Positions 8,060 to 17,314 are shown, counted from the first letter of the stretch. The stretch is DNA of 64,000 bases from Micromonospora rifamycinica (GCF_900090265.1 NZ_LT607752.1:6578001-6642000); one strand, 5' to 3'. Made by a program: numbers and translations. Notes: generated by a model from the letters alone, not told the origin.

Positions 8060-9511
8060 GTGTCCAAGGTTCTCACCTCCCTGCCCATCGGCGAACGTGT
8101 CGGCATCGCCTTCTCCGGCGGCCTCGACACCTCGGTCGCGGTCGCGTGGATGCGCGACAAGGGCGCCGTCCCATGCGCCTACACCGCCGACATCGGCCAG
8201 TACGACGAGCCCGACATCGACTCGGTGCCCGGTCGTGCGCTCAGCTACGGCGCCGAGGTCGCCCGCCTGGTCGACTGCCGTGCCGCCCTGGTCGAGGAAG
8301 GCCTCGCCGCGTTGACATGCGGTGCGTTCCACATCCGCTCCGGCGGCCGGGCGTACTTCAACACCACCCCGCTGGGCCGGGCGGTGACCGGAACCCTGCT
8401 GGTCCGGGCGATGATCTCCGACGACGTGCAGATCTGGGGCGACGGCTCGACCTTCAAGGGCAACGACATCGAGCGGTTCTACCGCTACGGCCTGCTGGCC
8501 AACCCGCAGCTGCGGATCTACAAGCCGTGGCTGGACACCGACTTCGTCACCGAACTCGGTGGCCGCAAGGAGATGTCGGAGTGGCTGCTGGAACGCGGCC
8601 TGCCCTACCGGGACAGCACCGAGAAGGCGTACTCCACCGACGCCAACATCTGGGGCGCCACGCACGAGGCGAAGACCCTGGAGCACCTCGACACCGGCAT
8701 CGAGACGGTCAACCCGATCATGGGGGTCCGGTTCTGGGATCCGTCCGTGGAGATCCCCACCGAGGACGTCACGATCGGCTTCGACCAGGGCCGCCCGGTG
8801 ACGATCAACGGCAAGGAGTTCGGCAGCGCCGTCGACCTGGTGCTGGAGGCCAACGCCATCGGCGGCCGGCACGGCCTGGGCATGTCCGACCAGATCGAGA
8901 ACCGGATCATCGAGGCCAAGAGCCGGGGCATCTACGAGGCCCCCGGCATGGCGCTGCTGCACGCCGCGTACGAGCGGCTGGTCAACGCCATCCACAACGA
9001 GGACACCCTGGCGAACTACCACCACGAGGGCCGTCGCCTCGGCCGGCTGATGTACGAAGGTCGCTGGCTGGACCCGCAGGCGCTGATGCTGCGCGAGTCG
9101 TTGCAGCGCTGGGTCGGCACCGCGGTCACCGGCGAGGTGACCCTGCGGCTGCGCCGGGGCGAGGACTACTCGATCCTGGACACCACCGGGCCGGCGTTCA
9201 GCTACCACCCGGACAAGCTGTCGATGGAGCGTACCGAGGACTCGGCCTTCGGCCCGTCCGACCGGATCGGCCAGCTCACCATGCGTAACCTGGACATCGC
9301 CGACTCGCGGGCCAAGCTGGAGCAGTACGTCACCCTCGGCCTGGTCGGCGGCGGGTCTCCCCAGCGGGCGATCGGTGCCGCCCAGGCGGCGGCGACCGGG
9401 CTGATCGGGGCGATGCCGGAGGGCGGCGCGGAGGCCATCGCCTCCAGGGGTGTCACCTCCGCCGCCGACGAGGCCCTCGACCGCGCCGCGATGGAGTTCG
9501 GCGTCGACTGA
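8060..9511 (+). CDS. argG: Argininosuccinate synthase (ArgG, 480-residue type)
   Basis: Joins citrulline and aspartate using ATP to give argininosuccinate, the penultimate step of arginine synthesis in the cytoplasm. 483 residues from GTG 8060. The N-terminal PP-loop ATP motif SGGLDTS (19-25) and the aspartate/citrulline regions (GDGSTFKGNDIERFYRY) are visible. The length places it with the longer ArgG class found in E. coli and some actinobacteria, not the common 400-residue class. The start fits the family N-terminus and lies just after the -10 box. The frame stays open for nearly 3 kb upstream, but that part is antisense to the TPP gene and overlaps the methyltransferase, so it is not coding. 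The gene stands alone, away from other arg genes. Confidence 0.95.
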   Translation: MSKVLTSLPIGERVGIAFSGGLDTSVAVAWMRDKGAVPCAYTADIGQYDEPDIDSVPGRALSYGAEVARLVDCRAALVEEGLAALTCGAFHIRSGGRAYFNTTPLGRAVTGTLLVRAMISDDVQIWGDGSTFKGNDIERFYRYGLLANPQLRIYKPWLDTDFVTELGGRKEMSEWLLERGLPYRDSTEKAYSTDANIWGATHEAKTLEHLDTGIETVNPIMGVRFWDPSVEIPTEDVTIGFDQGRPVTINGKEFGSAVDLVLEANAIGGRHGLGMSDQIENRIIEAKSRGIYEAPGMALLHAAYERLVNAIHNEDTLANYHHEGRRLGRLMYEGRWLDPQALMLRESLQRWVGTAVTGEVTLRLRRGEDYSILDTTGPAFSYHPDKLSMERTEDSAFGPSDRIGQLTMRNLDIADSRAKLEQYVTLGLVGGGSPQRAIGAAQAAATGLIGAMPEGGAEAIASRGVTSAADEALDRAAMEFGVD

Positions 9512-9636
9512 CCGGCTCCGCCGTGGCGGCCGCCTGTCAGGACCGGACGCGGTGCCGGCCGGTCCGGTCGACGCCGGCGCGTCCGGACCGGCCGGCGGCT
9601 GCGGCGATGGCCGGAACAGGGATCACGGAGGGTAGC

Positions 9637-11403
9637 GTGTCGCCCGTGTTCCCCACCGTCCGTGAGGTGCTGGCCCTGGACCCGGTCCGCCGCGGTGCGC
9701 CCCGGCTGGTCGCCGGGGAGGCCGCCCTGGACCGGCCGGTGCGCTGGGTGCACGTGGCGGAGGTGCCCGACATCGCCACCCTGCTCGGCGGCGGCGAGCT
9801 GGTGCTCACCACCGGCATCGGGCTGCCCGCCGACGACGCCGGCCTGCGCGCCTTCATCGGCGACCTCGCCCAGGTGGGCGTCTCCGGCCTGGTGGTCGAG
9901 CTGGGCCGCCGCTACCCGTCCGAGGTGCCCCGGGTGATGGCGGCGGCGGCCGAGCGACGCGGGCTGCCCCTGGTCGAGCTGCGCCGGGCCACCCCGTTCG
10001 TGCGGATCACCGAGGCGGTGCACGCCCTGATCGTCGACGCCCAGCTGCACGAGCTGCGGGCCACGGAGGAGATCCACCAGCGGTTCACCGACCTGTCCGT
10101 CGAGGGGGCCGGGGCCGCCGAGGTGGTCCGGCAGGCCGCCGAGCTGGCCGGCTGCCCGGTGGTGCTGGAGAACCTGTCCCGGCAGGTGCTCGGCTACGAC
10201 CCGGCGGGGGAGAGCGCCGAGCTGCTGCTGGACGGCTGGGAGCAGCACTCCCGGCGGATCCGTCCCACCGGGCGGACGGCGTACGACGCGGACAGCGGTT
10301 GGTTGGTGACCACCGTCGGCGCACGCGGGCAGGACTGGGGCCGGTTGCTGCTGCGCTGGCCCGCCGGTGGGGACCTCGGCGCCGGTCGACCCGTCGGCAG
10401 CCCGCCCACCCGGCTGACCATCCTGGTGGAGCGGGCGGCCTCGACGCTGGCGCTGGGCCGGCTGATCCGGCGCGACGCCGAAGGGCTGGAGCGGCAACTG
10501 CACCGCACCCTGCTCACCGCCCTGCTCGACCATTCCCGCCCGGTCGACGAGATCGCGCTACGGGCCAGGGCGCTGGGGGTGACCCTGGACCGCCGGCACC
10601 TGGTCGGCATCATGGTCCGGCACCGCCGCGACCGGACGCCGGGTCACCCCGTACCGGGCGAGGGCGGGCCGGCGGCCGACGGCTCCGGCCCACCCCCGGC
10701 CACGGGCAGCTGGCCCGCACCGGCCACCCCGGCGGACCCCCCGGCCGGTCCGGCCCGACTGCGCGATCTCGCGGAGGCGGTCGGTCAGGCGCTCCGTGAG
10801 ACGAAGCTGTCCGGCCTGACCAGCCCGGTCGACGACCAGGCGGTGGGCGTCCTGCTCGCCCTGCCGGACGCCACCGCCGAGGAACGCGCCCTCACCGCCT
10901 TCGCCGCCGCGCTGCGCCGCCGGCACCCCGACCAGCCGGTGCCGCCGGGCGGGGGCGGCGTGATCATCGCCGCCGGCTCCGGGGTGGGGAGCCTGCGGGA
11001 GGTACGCCGGTCGCTGGTCGAGGCCCGGCAGCTCGCCGAGGCGGCCCGCCGGGACCGCCGGGACCTGCCGATCTTCCGGCTGCCGCACGTCGGGCTGGCC
11101 GGTCTGCTGCACCTGCTGCGCGACGAACCCCGGTTGCAGACCTTCGTCGAACGGGAACTCGGCGCGCTGCTGACCCATGACGCCCACCATCCCCGGGAGC
11201 AGCTGCTCGGCACCCTGCGCGCCTATCTGGAGCAGGGCCGCAACAAGTCGGCCGGCGCGGCTGCCGCCCACCTGTCCCGGCCGGCGTTCTACGAGCGGCT
11301 GGCCCGGATCGGCCGGATTCTCGCCGTCGACCTCGACTCGGTGGAAACCTGCCTGTCCCTGCACGTGGCCCTGCTCGCCCTCGACGCCATCCGCACCCCC
11401 TGA
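9637..11403 (+). CDS. PucR-family transcriptional regulator
   Basis: A 588-residue regulator. The N-terminal PucR domain (about 8-125) begins with FPTVREVLALDPV and contains WVHVAEVPDIATLLGGGELVLTTG, as in purine-catabolism regulators. A GGDEF-like/ligand region lies in the middle and holds a Pro/Gly-rich insert (about 345-375). The C-terminal helix-turn-helix lies in LGTLRAYLEQGRNKSAGAAAAHLSRPAFYERLARI. PucR proteins usually activate nitrogen or amino-acid catabolism genes, sometimes an aminotransferase/dehydrogenase pair like the one at 14.5-17.3 kb, but here murL/murD2 lie between, so a link is only inferred. GTG 9637 follows GGAGGG; GTG 9646 would fit a leaderless start after TAGCGT (9633-9638). 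Confidence 0.87.
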   Translation: MSPVFPTVREVLALDPVRRGAPRLVAGEAALDRPVRWVHVAEVPDIATLLGGGELVLTTGIGLPADDAGLRAFIGDLAQVGVSGLVVELGRRYPSEVPRVMAAAAERRGLPLVELRRATPFVRITEAVHALIVDAQLHELRATEEIHQRFTDLSVEGAGAAEVVRQAAELAGCPVVLENLSRQVLGYDPAGESAELLLDGWEQHSRRIRPTGRTAYDADSGWLVTTVGARGQDWGRLLLRWPAGGDLGAGRPVGSPPTRLTILVERAASTLALGRLIRRDAEGLERQLHRTLLTALLDHSRPVDEIALRARALGVTLDRRHLVGIMVRHRRDRTPGHPVPGEGGPAADGSGPPPATGSWPAPATPADPPAGPARLRDLAEAVGQALRETKLSGLTSPVDDQAVGVLLALPDATAEERALTAFAAALRRRHPDQPVPPGGGGVIIAAGSGVGSLREVRRSLVEARQLAEAARRDRRDLPIFRLPHVGLAGLLHLLRDEPRLQTFVERELGALLTHDAHHPREQLLGTLRAYLEQGRNKSAGAAAAHLSRPAFYERLARIGRILAVDLDSVETCLSLHVALLALDAIRTP

Positions 11404-11474
11404 CCCCGCGCCCTACCCTCGCCCCGCCCGTGCCCCGCCCTCGCCCCGCCCTCGCCCTCGCCCCGCCCTCGCCC

Positions 11475-11538
11475 CGGTGATCAAGAGGTTTGCGTCACGA
11501 TCTCCCGTTCCGGCTGACCCAAACTTCTTGATCACCGG
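11475..11538. repeat. TGATCAAGAGGTT palindrome, copy 3 (between convergent genes)
   Basis: The left arm CCGGTGATCAAGAGGTTTG starts at 11475 and the right arm CAAACTTCTTGATCACCGG ends at 11538. The outer bases GCGTCA and TGACCC extend the pairing with one mismatch. It sits between the convergent ends of the PucR gene (11403) and murL (11593). Each gene end is followed, on its own strand, by a C-rich tract before the hairpin. Confidence 0.9.
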
Positions 11539-11592
11539 CGCGGGCCGGGTCTGGCGCGGGCCGGGTCTGGGGCGGGGCGGGCTGGGGCCGGG

Positions 11593-12942
11593 TCAGGTGA
11601 GGGTTTCCAGGGTTTTGGTGTACGGGGTGGGGATGTGGTTGGGGCCGGCGGGGGTGAAGACGTCGGAGGTGGCGGCGGTGGACCAGGCCTGCGGGGGCAC
11701 CGCGTCGACCAGGGTGCGGACCACCGGGGCGGTGCGCCACTGGTCCTGCTCGGCGAGCAGGCTCAACGCCACCACCGACTCCTCGACCTCGCCGACGCAC
11801 TCGAACGGCTTGTGCCCGTCCACGCCGAGCAGTTCCCGGTAGCCGGGGATCTGCGCCTCGTCGGCCAGTAGGTCGCCGCCGAAGATGCCGACCACCCGGT
11901 CCCGGGGCATGAACGGGGCCATGGCCAGGAAGACGAACCGGCACTTCGGGCAGTTACGGCACCAGCGGGCGCTGGCGTCGCGCAGCTTGAACGCGGCGTT
12001 GCAGCTGGTCACCACCGCGTCGTAGCGGTCGATGGTGGCGAACAGCCGGGCGATGTGCAGCTCCGACAGCGACCGCAGCAGCGAGAAGTACGGCTCGGTG
12101 AGCCCGGCGTGCTCGGCCAGCGCCGCCCGCAGCAGCCCCTCGGCCTCGACCCCCTTGGACCACTGGTGGTTGATCTCGTGACCGTTCCAGATCAGGTTCG
12201 GGTCGGACGCGGACCGCTCGTTGGACATCACCACCGGCCCGAGCCCGTGCAGCACGGCGGTGGCGACCGCGATCAGCGAGTTGATCGCGGTGACCGGGAT
12301 GTGCCCGTTGCGCGCACCCGCCGCGTTCAGGTCGAACAGCACCGGGTCGAGCCGTCGCCGGGCGGCCAGCGCGGGCAGCCCGGACGCCTCGTTCACCGCG
12401 ACGATCACGTGGTTGGGGTTGACCGAGAAGGGCACCGGGTCGAAGCCGGCCCGGCGCAGCGCCTCCAGGCTGACGATGGAGTCCTTGCCCCCGCCGACGG
12501 CCGACAGCGGACGACGGTCGGAGTCGTCGTACACCCGCGGTGGTGGGACCTCGCCGGCCGGCACCTCGGGGCGCAGCTCCAGCACGTGCGGGAGCTGGTT
12601 GCGGTAGGCGTACTCGGCGAGGCCCCTGGTGTAGACGGCGGTGACCAGCGCGGTGGCGGCCCCGCCCAGCGGCGCGGGCAGCACCAGGCGCGGCGGCGCG
12701 GCGGCCTTGTAGTAGCTCACCCCGGCCACCACGTGCAGCAGCTCCAGGACCCGGCCCAGGGTGGCCACCGTCTCGTCCGACGGCGGCTCGGCCGGCAACG
12801 GCAGCGTGATCGTCTCGGTGAACCGCTGCTCGCCGTCGGGGCCGGTCAGGGCGTAGTCGAACAGTGCCTCGCCGGTGGCGAGGTCGATCGAGTACGACGG
12901 GAAGGTGAAGGCGTCCATCCGCCGGAGCTGCTCGTTGGGCAC
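11593..12942 (-). CDS. murL: MurL: UDP-MurNAc-L-Ala-L-Glu epimerase
   Basis: A 449-residue protein. MurL acts after MurD2 and inverts the terminal L-Glu of UDP-MurNAc-L-Ala-L-Glu to D-Glu, so free D-Glu is not needed. The sequence has a nucleotide-binding loop-like GGGKDS (150-155), a conserved NPNHVIVAVNEASGLPALA region, SNERSASDPN, NGHEINHQWSK and a Cys cluster CRNCPKC (328-334) that may bind metal. No membrane segment. The identification is strengthened by the divergent murD2 starting 89 bp away. GTG 12942 is chosen because TAGTAT (12948-12953, complement) ends 5 nt upstream, suggesting a leaderless mRNA; Met9 is an alternative start. It converges on the PucR gene with a palindrome between them. 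Confidence 0.88.
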   Translation of the reverse strand: MPNEQLRRMDAFTFPSYSIDLATGEALFDYALTGPDGEQRFTETITLPLPAEPPSDETVATLGRVLELLHVVAGVSYYKAAAPPRLVLPAPLGGAATALVTAVYTRGLAEYAYRNQLPHVLELRPEVPAGEVPPPRVYDDSDRRPLSAVGGGKDSIVSLEALRRAGFDPVPFSVNPNHVIVAVNEASGLPALAARRRLDPVLFDLNAAGARNGHIPVTAINSLIAVATAVLHGLGPVVMSNERSASDPNLIWNGHEINHQWSKGVEAEGLLRAALAEHAGLTEPYFSLLRSLSELHIARLFATIDRYDAVVTSCNAAFKLRDASARWCRNCPKCRFVFLAMAPFMPRDRVVGIFGGDLLADEAQIPGYRELLGVDGHKPFECVGEVEESVVALSLLAEQDQWRTAPVVRTLVDAVPPQAWSTAATSDVFTPAGPNHIPTPYTKTLETLT

Positions 12943-13030
12943 ACGCCATACTAGGCCCTGGTTCGTCCGGCCGGGTCCGCTGCGCCGGACGGGGCCGGTA
13001 CCCCCGTCGTCGAGACCCCAGGGAGAGTTC
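12943..13030. promoter_or_regulatory. Divergent murL/murD2 promoter region
   Basis: This 88-bp region serves both genes. On the minus strand TAGTAT (12948-12953) is a good -10 for a leaderless murL mRNA. On the plus strand GGGAGAG just before GTG 13031 is the murD2 ribosome binding site; its promoter elements are not obvious. Shared control would keep the ligase and epimerase in balance. Confidence 0.5.
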
Positions 13031-14377
13031 GTGCGCCTGTCCGATCTGCGCGGCCGTACCGTCGCCGTCTGGGGGGCCGGCCGCGAGGGCCGCGCCGCCG
13101 TGACCGCCATCGCCGCGCACGGCCCGGCGGACCTGGTCGCCGTCGACGACAGCGCCAACTTCCTCACCGTGGCCTGGGAGGGTCCGCTCGCCGAGGCCGC
13201 GCCGCTGGTCACCGGCGAGGAGGGGTTCGCCCGGCTGGCCGCCGCCGAGGTCGTCGTCCGCTCCCCGGGAGTGCCCAACACCCACCCGTGGCTGGTCGAG
13301 CTGCGCGCCCGGGGGGCCACCGTCACCCAGGGCACCGCGCTGTGGATGGCCGACCACGCCGACCGGACGATCGGGGTCACCGGCAGCAAGGGCAAGTCGA
13401 CCACCGCCAGCCTGATCAGCCACCTGCTCGCGGCGGTGGACCGGCCCAACGTGCTGGGCGGCAACATCGGCGTGCCCACCCTGGACCTGCCCGACGCCGG
13501 GCTGTACGTGCTGGAGCTGTCCAGCTACCAGTGCAGCGACCTGACCGACTCCCCTCGGGTCGCGGTGGTCACCGCCCTGTTCCCGGAGCACCTGGACGCG
13601 CACGGCGGCGAGGCCGAGTACTACCGGGACAAGCTCAACCTGCTCGCGTACGGCCCGCGGACGGTGGTGGTCAACGGCAACGACCCGCGGCTGGCGCTGG
13701 AGCTGGGCGACCGGGCGGCGATCCGTGCCGGCCTGCCGGACGGCGTGCACGTCGCCACCGGCCCGGACGGCACCGACTGGTTCCACCTCGGCGACCGGCC
13801 GCTCTTCGCCCGTCAGGTGCTGCCGCTGGTCGGCCGGCACAACGCCGGCAACCTCTGCGTGGCGCTCGCGGTGCTCGACGCGCTCGGGGTAGACGTGACC
13901 GCCCACCGGGACACCCTGGCGGTGGCGGTCGCCGGGTTCCACGGGCTGGCCCACCGGCTCACCGAGATCGTCGACCCGTCCGGCCTCACCTTCGTCGACG
14001 ACACCCTCGCCACCAGCCCGTACGCGGCGATGCACGCGATCGACGCGTACGACGGGCGGCCGTTGACGGTGATCGTCGGCGGCACCGACCGGGGGCTGGA
14101 CTACACGCCGCTGGCCGAGCACCTGGCCGAGCGGGAGCTGACCGTGATCGGGATTCCGGACAGCGGCCCCCGGATCGTGGCGGCGCTGGGCGGGCTGCCG
14201 AAGGTGCGTACCGACGTGGTCGACGACCTGGTGGACGCGGTCCGGCTGGCCCGGTCGGTGACCCCGGCCGACGGGGTGGTGCTGCTCTCCCCGGCGGCGC
14301 CCAGCTACGGCCGGTTCCGCAACTTCGAGCACCGCTCCGAGGTCTTCGCCGAGGCGATCCGGGACACCGCCGGCTGA
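13031..14377 (+). CDS. murD2: MurD2: UDP-N-acetylmuramoyl-L-alanine--L-glutamate ligase
   Basis: A Mur ligase of 448 residues that adds L-Glu, rather than the usual D-Glu, to UDP-MurNAc-L-Ala with ATP. The N-terminal Rossmann-like domain shows WGAGREG (14-20) and RSPGVP (77-82). The central ATPase domain has GVTGSKGKST (115-124), the GGNIG stretch and LELSSYQ. The C-terminal domain has RLTEIVDPSGLTFVDDTLATSP and the late SPAAPSYGRFRNFEHRSEVF segment typical of MurD. On sequence alone it could be called MurD; the neighbouring epimerase makes MurD2 much more likely, and the division-cluster murD would be elsewhere. GTG 13031 follows GGGAGAG. Translation start and direction are divergent from murL. 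Confidence 0.9.
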   Translation: MRLSDLRGRTVAVWGAGREGRAAVTAIAAHGPADLVAVDDSANFLTVAWEGPLAEAAPLVTGEEGFARLAAAEVVVRSPGVPNTHPWLVELRARGATVTQGTALWMADHADRTIGVTGSKGKSTTASLISHLLAAVDRPNVLGGNIGVPTLDLPDAGLYVLELSSYQCSDLTDSPRVAVVTALFPEHLDAHGGEAEYYRDKLNLLAYGPRTVVVNGNDPRLALELGDRAAIRAGLPDGVHVATGPDGTDWFHLGDRPLFARQVLPLVGRHNAGNLCVALAVLDALGVDVTAHRDTLAVAVAGFHGLAHRLTEIVDPSGLTFVDDTLATSPYAAMHAIDAYDGRPLTVIVGGTDRGLDYTPLAEHLAERELTVIGIPDSGPRIVAALGGLPKVRTDVVDDLVDAVRLARSVTPADGVVLLSPAAPSYGRFRNFEHRSEVFAEAIRDTAG

Positions 14378-14498
14378 CCGCGGTGACGCCGTGTCAGGCG
14401 TGGACGGTCGCCGGGCTACACAGTGCCAGTTGTCGTCGGCCGGTCGGGGTGGCAGCGTGCGAGGAACGCGCAAGCCGCCGCCGCTGAAGGGTGTGCCG

Positions 14499-15806
14499 AT
14501 GACCGCCGACGACCTGCTGGCCCGACACCGGGCCGTGCTCCCCTCCTGGATGCCGCTCTACTACACCGAGCCGATCGAGCTGGTCGCCGGCTCCGGCCGC
14601 CGGGTGACCGATGCCCAGGGGCGCAGCTACCTGGACTTCTTCGGCGGGGTGCTGACCAACATGATCGGCTACGACATCCCGGAGATCCGCGAGGCCGTGG
14701 AGCGCCAACTGCGGACCGGCCTGGTGCACACCTCCACCCTCTACCTGATCCGGCAGCAGGTGGAGCTGGCCGAGAAGGTGACCTCGCTCGCCGGCATCCC
14801 GGACGCCCGGGTCTTCTTCACCAACTCGGGCACCGAGGCGAACGAGGCGGCGTTGCTGGTCGCCACCAACCACCGCCGGTCGCACCAGATCCTGGCCGTC
14901 CGCAACAGCTACCACGGCCGGTCGTACGCGACGATGGGGATCACCGGGCACCGCAGCTGGACGGCCAGCGCGCACAACCCGCTCCAGGTGGCCTGGCTGC
15001 ACTCCGGTGAACGGCTGCGCGGGCTGCTCGCGCGGCTGCCCGAGGCCGACCGGATGGACGCCGCCGTGGAGGACCTGCGCGAGGTGCTCGCCACCCAGAC
15101 CAGCGGTGACGTCGCCTGCCTGATCGCCGAGCCGATCCAGGGCGTCGGCGGTTTCGTCGCCCCGCCCGACGGGTTGTTCGCCGGCTGGCGCAAGGTTCTC
15201 GACGAATATGGCATCCTGCTCATCTCCGACGAGGTGCAGACCGGTTGGGGGCGCACCGGCGAGCACTTCTGGGGCTACCAGGCGCACGGGGTCACCCCGG
15301 ACCTGCTCACTTTCGCCAAGGGCATCGGCAACGGATTCGCCCTGGCCGGGGTGGTCGGCCGGGCGGAGATCATGGAGTCGGTGCCGGCGATCAGCTTCTC
15401 CACCTTCGGCGGCAATCCGCTGTGCACCGCCGCCGGCAACGCCGTCCTGGACTACCTGCGCGACCACGACCTCCAGGCCAACGCGGCCCGGGTGGGCGCG
15501 ATCCTCCTCGACGGCCTGCGGGCCACGGTCGCCGACCTCGACGGCGTCGCCGAGGTGCGGGGGAAGGGTCTGATGCTCGCCGTGGAGTTCGTCCGGCCCG
15601 GCGGGCTGGAGCCCGATCCGGTGTTGACCGCCCGGGTCTTCGAGGCCTGCCGGGCCGGTGGCCTGCTGGTCGGCAAGGGCGGCCTGCACCACAACGTGCT
15701 GCGGATGGGCCCGCCGCTGACCCTCACCGAGGACGAGGCCCGCGAGGGGCTGGCCGTCCTGGTCGAGGCGATCCGCTCCGCCGTCGCCGGGGAGGCGGTG
15801 CGATGA
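14499..15806 (+). CDS. Class III PLP aminotransferase (omega-amino acid type)
   Basis: A 435-residue fold-type I aminotransferase. PLP-binding features are NSGTEANEAA (109-118), the DEVQTGWGRTG segment (244-254) with the Asp that contacts the PLP ring, and Lys274 in TFAKGIGNGF. The closest known groups are 4-aminobutyrate, beta-alanine or (R)-3-amino-2-methylpropionate (AGXT2-like) transaminases. The downstream gene starts in an ATGA overlap and encodes methylmalonate-semialdehyde dehydrogenase. A transaminase turning beta-alanine or 3-aminoisobutyrate into the semialdehyde that this partner oxidises therefore fits best, as in pyrimidine or valine breakdown. ATG 14499 is preceded by GAAGGG at 7 nt. 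The exact substrate is inferred. Confidence 0.85.
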   Translation: MTADDLLARHRAVLPSWMPLYYTEPIELVAGSGRRVTDAQGRSYLDFFGGVLTNMIGYDIPEIREAVERQLRTGLVHTSTLYLIRQQVELAEKVTSLAGIPDARVFFTNSGTEANEAALLVATNHRRSHQILAVRNSYHGRSYATMGITGHRSWTASAHNPLQVAWLHSGERLRGLLARLPEADRMDAAVEDLREVLATQTSGDVACLIAEPIQGVGGFVAPPDGLFAGWRKVLDEYGILLISDEVQTGWGRTGEHFWGYQAHGVTPDLLTFAKGIGNGFALAGVVGRAEIMESVPAISFSTFGGNPLCTAAGNAVLDYLRDHDLQANAARVGAILLDGLRATVADLDGVAEVRGKGLMLAVEFVRPGGLEPDPVLTARVFEACRAGGLLVGKGGLHHNVLRMGPPLTLTEDEAREGLAVLVEAIRSAVAGEAVR

Positions 15807-17314
15807 GCGGGCCGGCGGGGGAGGGCACCCTGGTCGGGCACTTCGTCGACGGCAAGCGGATCGACGGGGCGTCCGGCCGGTTCGGGGACGTCTTCGATCC
15901 GGCCACCGGTCGGCGTACCGGCCGGGTGGCGCTGGCCGACACGGCGGACGTCGCGGTGGCGGTCGAGGCGGCCGAGCGGGCCGCCCGGAGCTGGCGGGAC
16001 GCCTCGCTGGCCCGGCGGACGGCGGTGCTGTTCGCCTTCCGGGAACTGGTCCACGCCCGTCGGGACCGGCTCGCCGGGGTGATCACCGCCGAGCACGGCA
16101 AGGCGCTCGCCGACGCCGCCGGCGAGGTGCAGCGCGGCCTCGAGGTGATCGAGTACGCCTGCGGCATCGCATCGGTGGTGCGCGGGAGCTTCAGCGCGAA
16201 CGTCTCCACCGAGGTCGACTCGTACAGCCTGCGGCAGCCGCTCGGGGTGGTGGCGGTGATCTCGCCGTTCAACTTCCCGGTGATGGTGCCGCTGTGGTTC
16301 GTGCCGTTGGCGGTGGCCTGCGGCAACGCGGTGGTGCTGAAACCGAGCGAGAAGGTCCCGAGCGCGGCGCTGCTGCTGGCCGAGTGGTTCGCCGAGGCGG
16401 GCCTGCCCGCCGGGGTGCTCAACGTGGTCAGCGGCGACGCCGGGGCGGTGGACGCGCTGCTGGACCACCCCGGGGTGCGGGCGGTGTCGTTCGTCGGCTC
16501 CACCCCGGTCGCCCGGCACGTGCACCGGCGCGCGACGCTGGCCGGTAAGCGGGTGCAGGCCCTCGGCGGGGCGAAGAACCACCTGGTGGTGCTGCCCGAC
16601 GCCGATCTGGACCTGGCCGCCGACGCGGCGGTCAACGCCGGGTTCGGCTCGGCGGGCCAGCGGTGCATGGCGATCTCGGCGCTGGTCGCGGTGGGGCCGG
16701 TCGCCGACGCCCTGGTCGCCCGGATCGCCGCCCGGATGGCCTGGCTGCGCACCGGCGACGGCCGGCGCGGCGTCGACCTGGGTCCGCTGGTCACCGCCGC
16801 GCACGCCGAACGGGTCCGGTCGTACGTGGCGGCCGGGGTGGCGGCGGGCGCGGTCGCGGTGGTGGACGGCCGGGAGGTCGTGCCGGATGGCGACCCGGGC
16901 GGCTTCTGGCTCGGCCCGACCCTGTTCGACCGGGTCACCCCGGACATGTCGATCTACACCGACGAGATCTTCGGGCCGGTGCTCGGCGTCGTCCGGGTCG
17001 ATTCGTACGACGAGGCGGTCGCCCTGGTCAACGCCAACCCGTACGGCAACGGCACGGCGATCTTCACCAACGACGGTGGGGCGGCCCGGCGGTTCCAGCA
17101 CGAGGTGGAGGTGGGCATGGTCGGGATCAACGTGCCGGTCCCGGTGCCGATGGCCTACTACTCGTTCGGCGGCTGGAAGGCGTCCCTCTTCGGTGACCTG
17201 CACGCCCACGGGGAGGACGGGGTGCGGTTCTTCACCCGGGGCAAGGTGGTCACCAGTCGCTGGCTGGACCCGCGCCACGGCGGGGTGAACCTCGGTTTCC
17301 CCACCCAGACCTGA
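15803..17314 (+). CDS. mmsA: CoA-acylating methylmalonate-semialdehyde dehydrogenase
   Basis: An aldehyde dehydrogenase of 503 residues that oxidises methylmalonate or malonate semialdehyde with NAD and CoA to propionyl-CoA or acetyl-CoA plus CO2. It has PFNFP (155-159), the NAD-loop region SFVGSTPVARHV and catalytic Cys288 in GQRCMA. At the position where ordinary aldehyde dehydrogenases carry a general-base Glu, it has LGGAKNH with Asn, a hallmark of the CoA-dependent MMSDH group. ATG 15803 overlaps the transaminase stop by four bases, so the two are translationally coupled. The pair would feed beta-amino acids into acyl-CoA metabolism. The PucR regulator at 9.6 kb could belong to the same circuit, which is unproven. 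Confidence 0.92.
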   Translation: MSGPAGEGTLVGHFVDGKRIDGASGRFGDVFDPATGRRTGRVALADTADVAVAVEAAERAARSWRDASLARRTAVLFAFRELVHARRDRLAGVITAEHGKALADAAGEVQRGLEVIEYACGIASVVRGSFSANVSTEVDSYSLRQPLGVVAVISPFNFPVMVPLWFVPLAVACGNAVVLKPSEKVPSAALLLAEWFAEAGLPAGVLNVVSGDAGAVDALLDHPGVRAVSFVGSTPVARHVHRRATLAGKRVQALGGAKNHLVVLPDADLDLAADAAVNAGFGSAGQRCMAISALVAVGPVADALVARIAARMAWLRTGDGRRGVDLGPLVTAAHAERVRSYVAAGVAAGAVAVVDGREVVPDGDPGGFWLGPTLFDRVTPDMSIYTDEIFGPVLGVVRVDSYDEAVALVNANPYGNGTAIFTNDGGAARRFQHEVEVGMVGINVPVPVPMAYYSFGGWKASLFGDLHAHGEDGVRFFTRGKVVTSRWLDPRHGGVNLGFPTQT

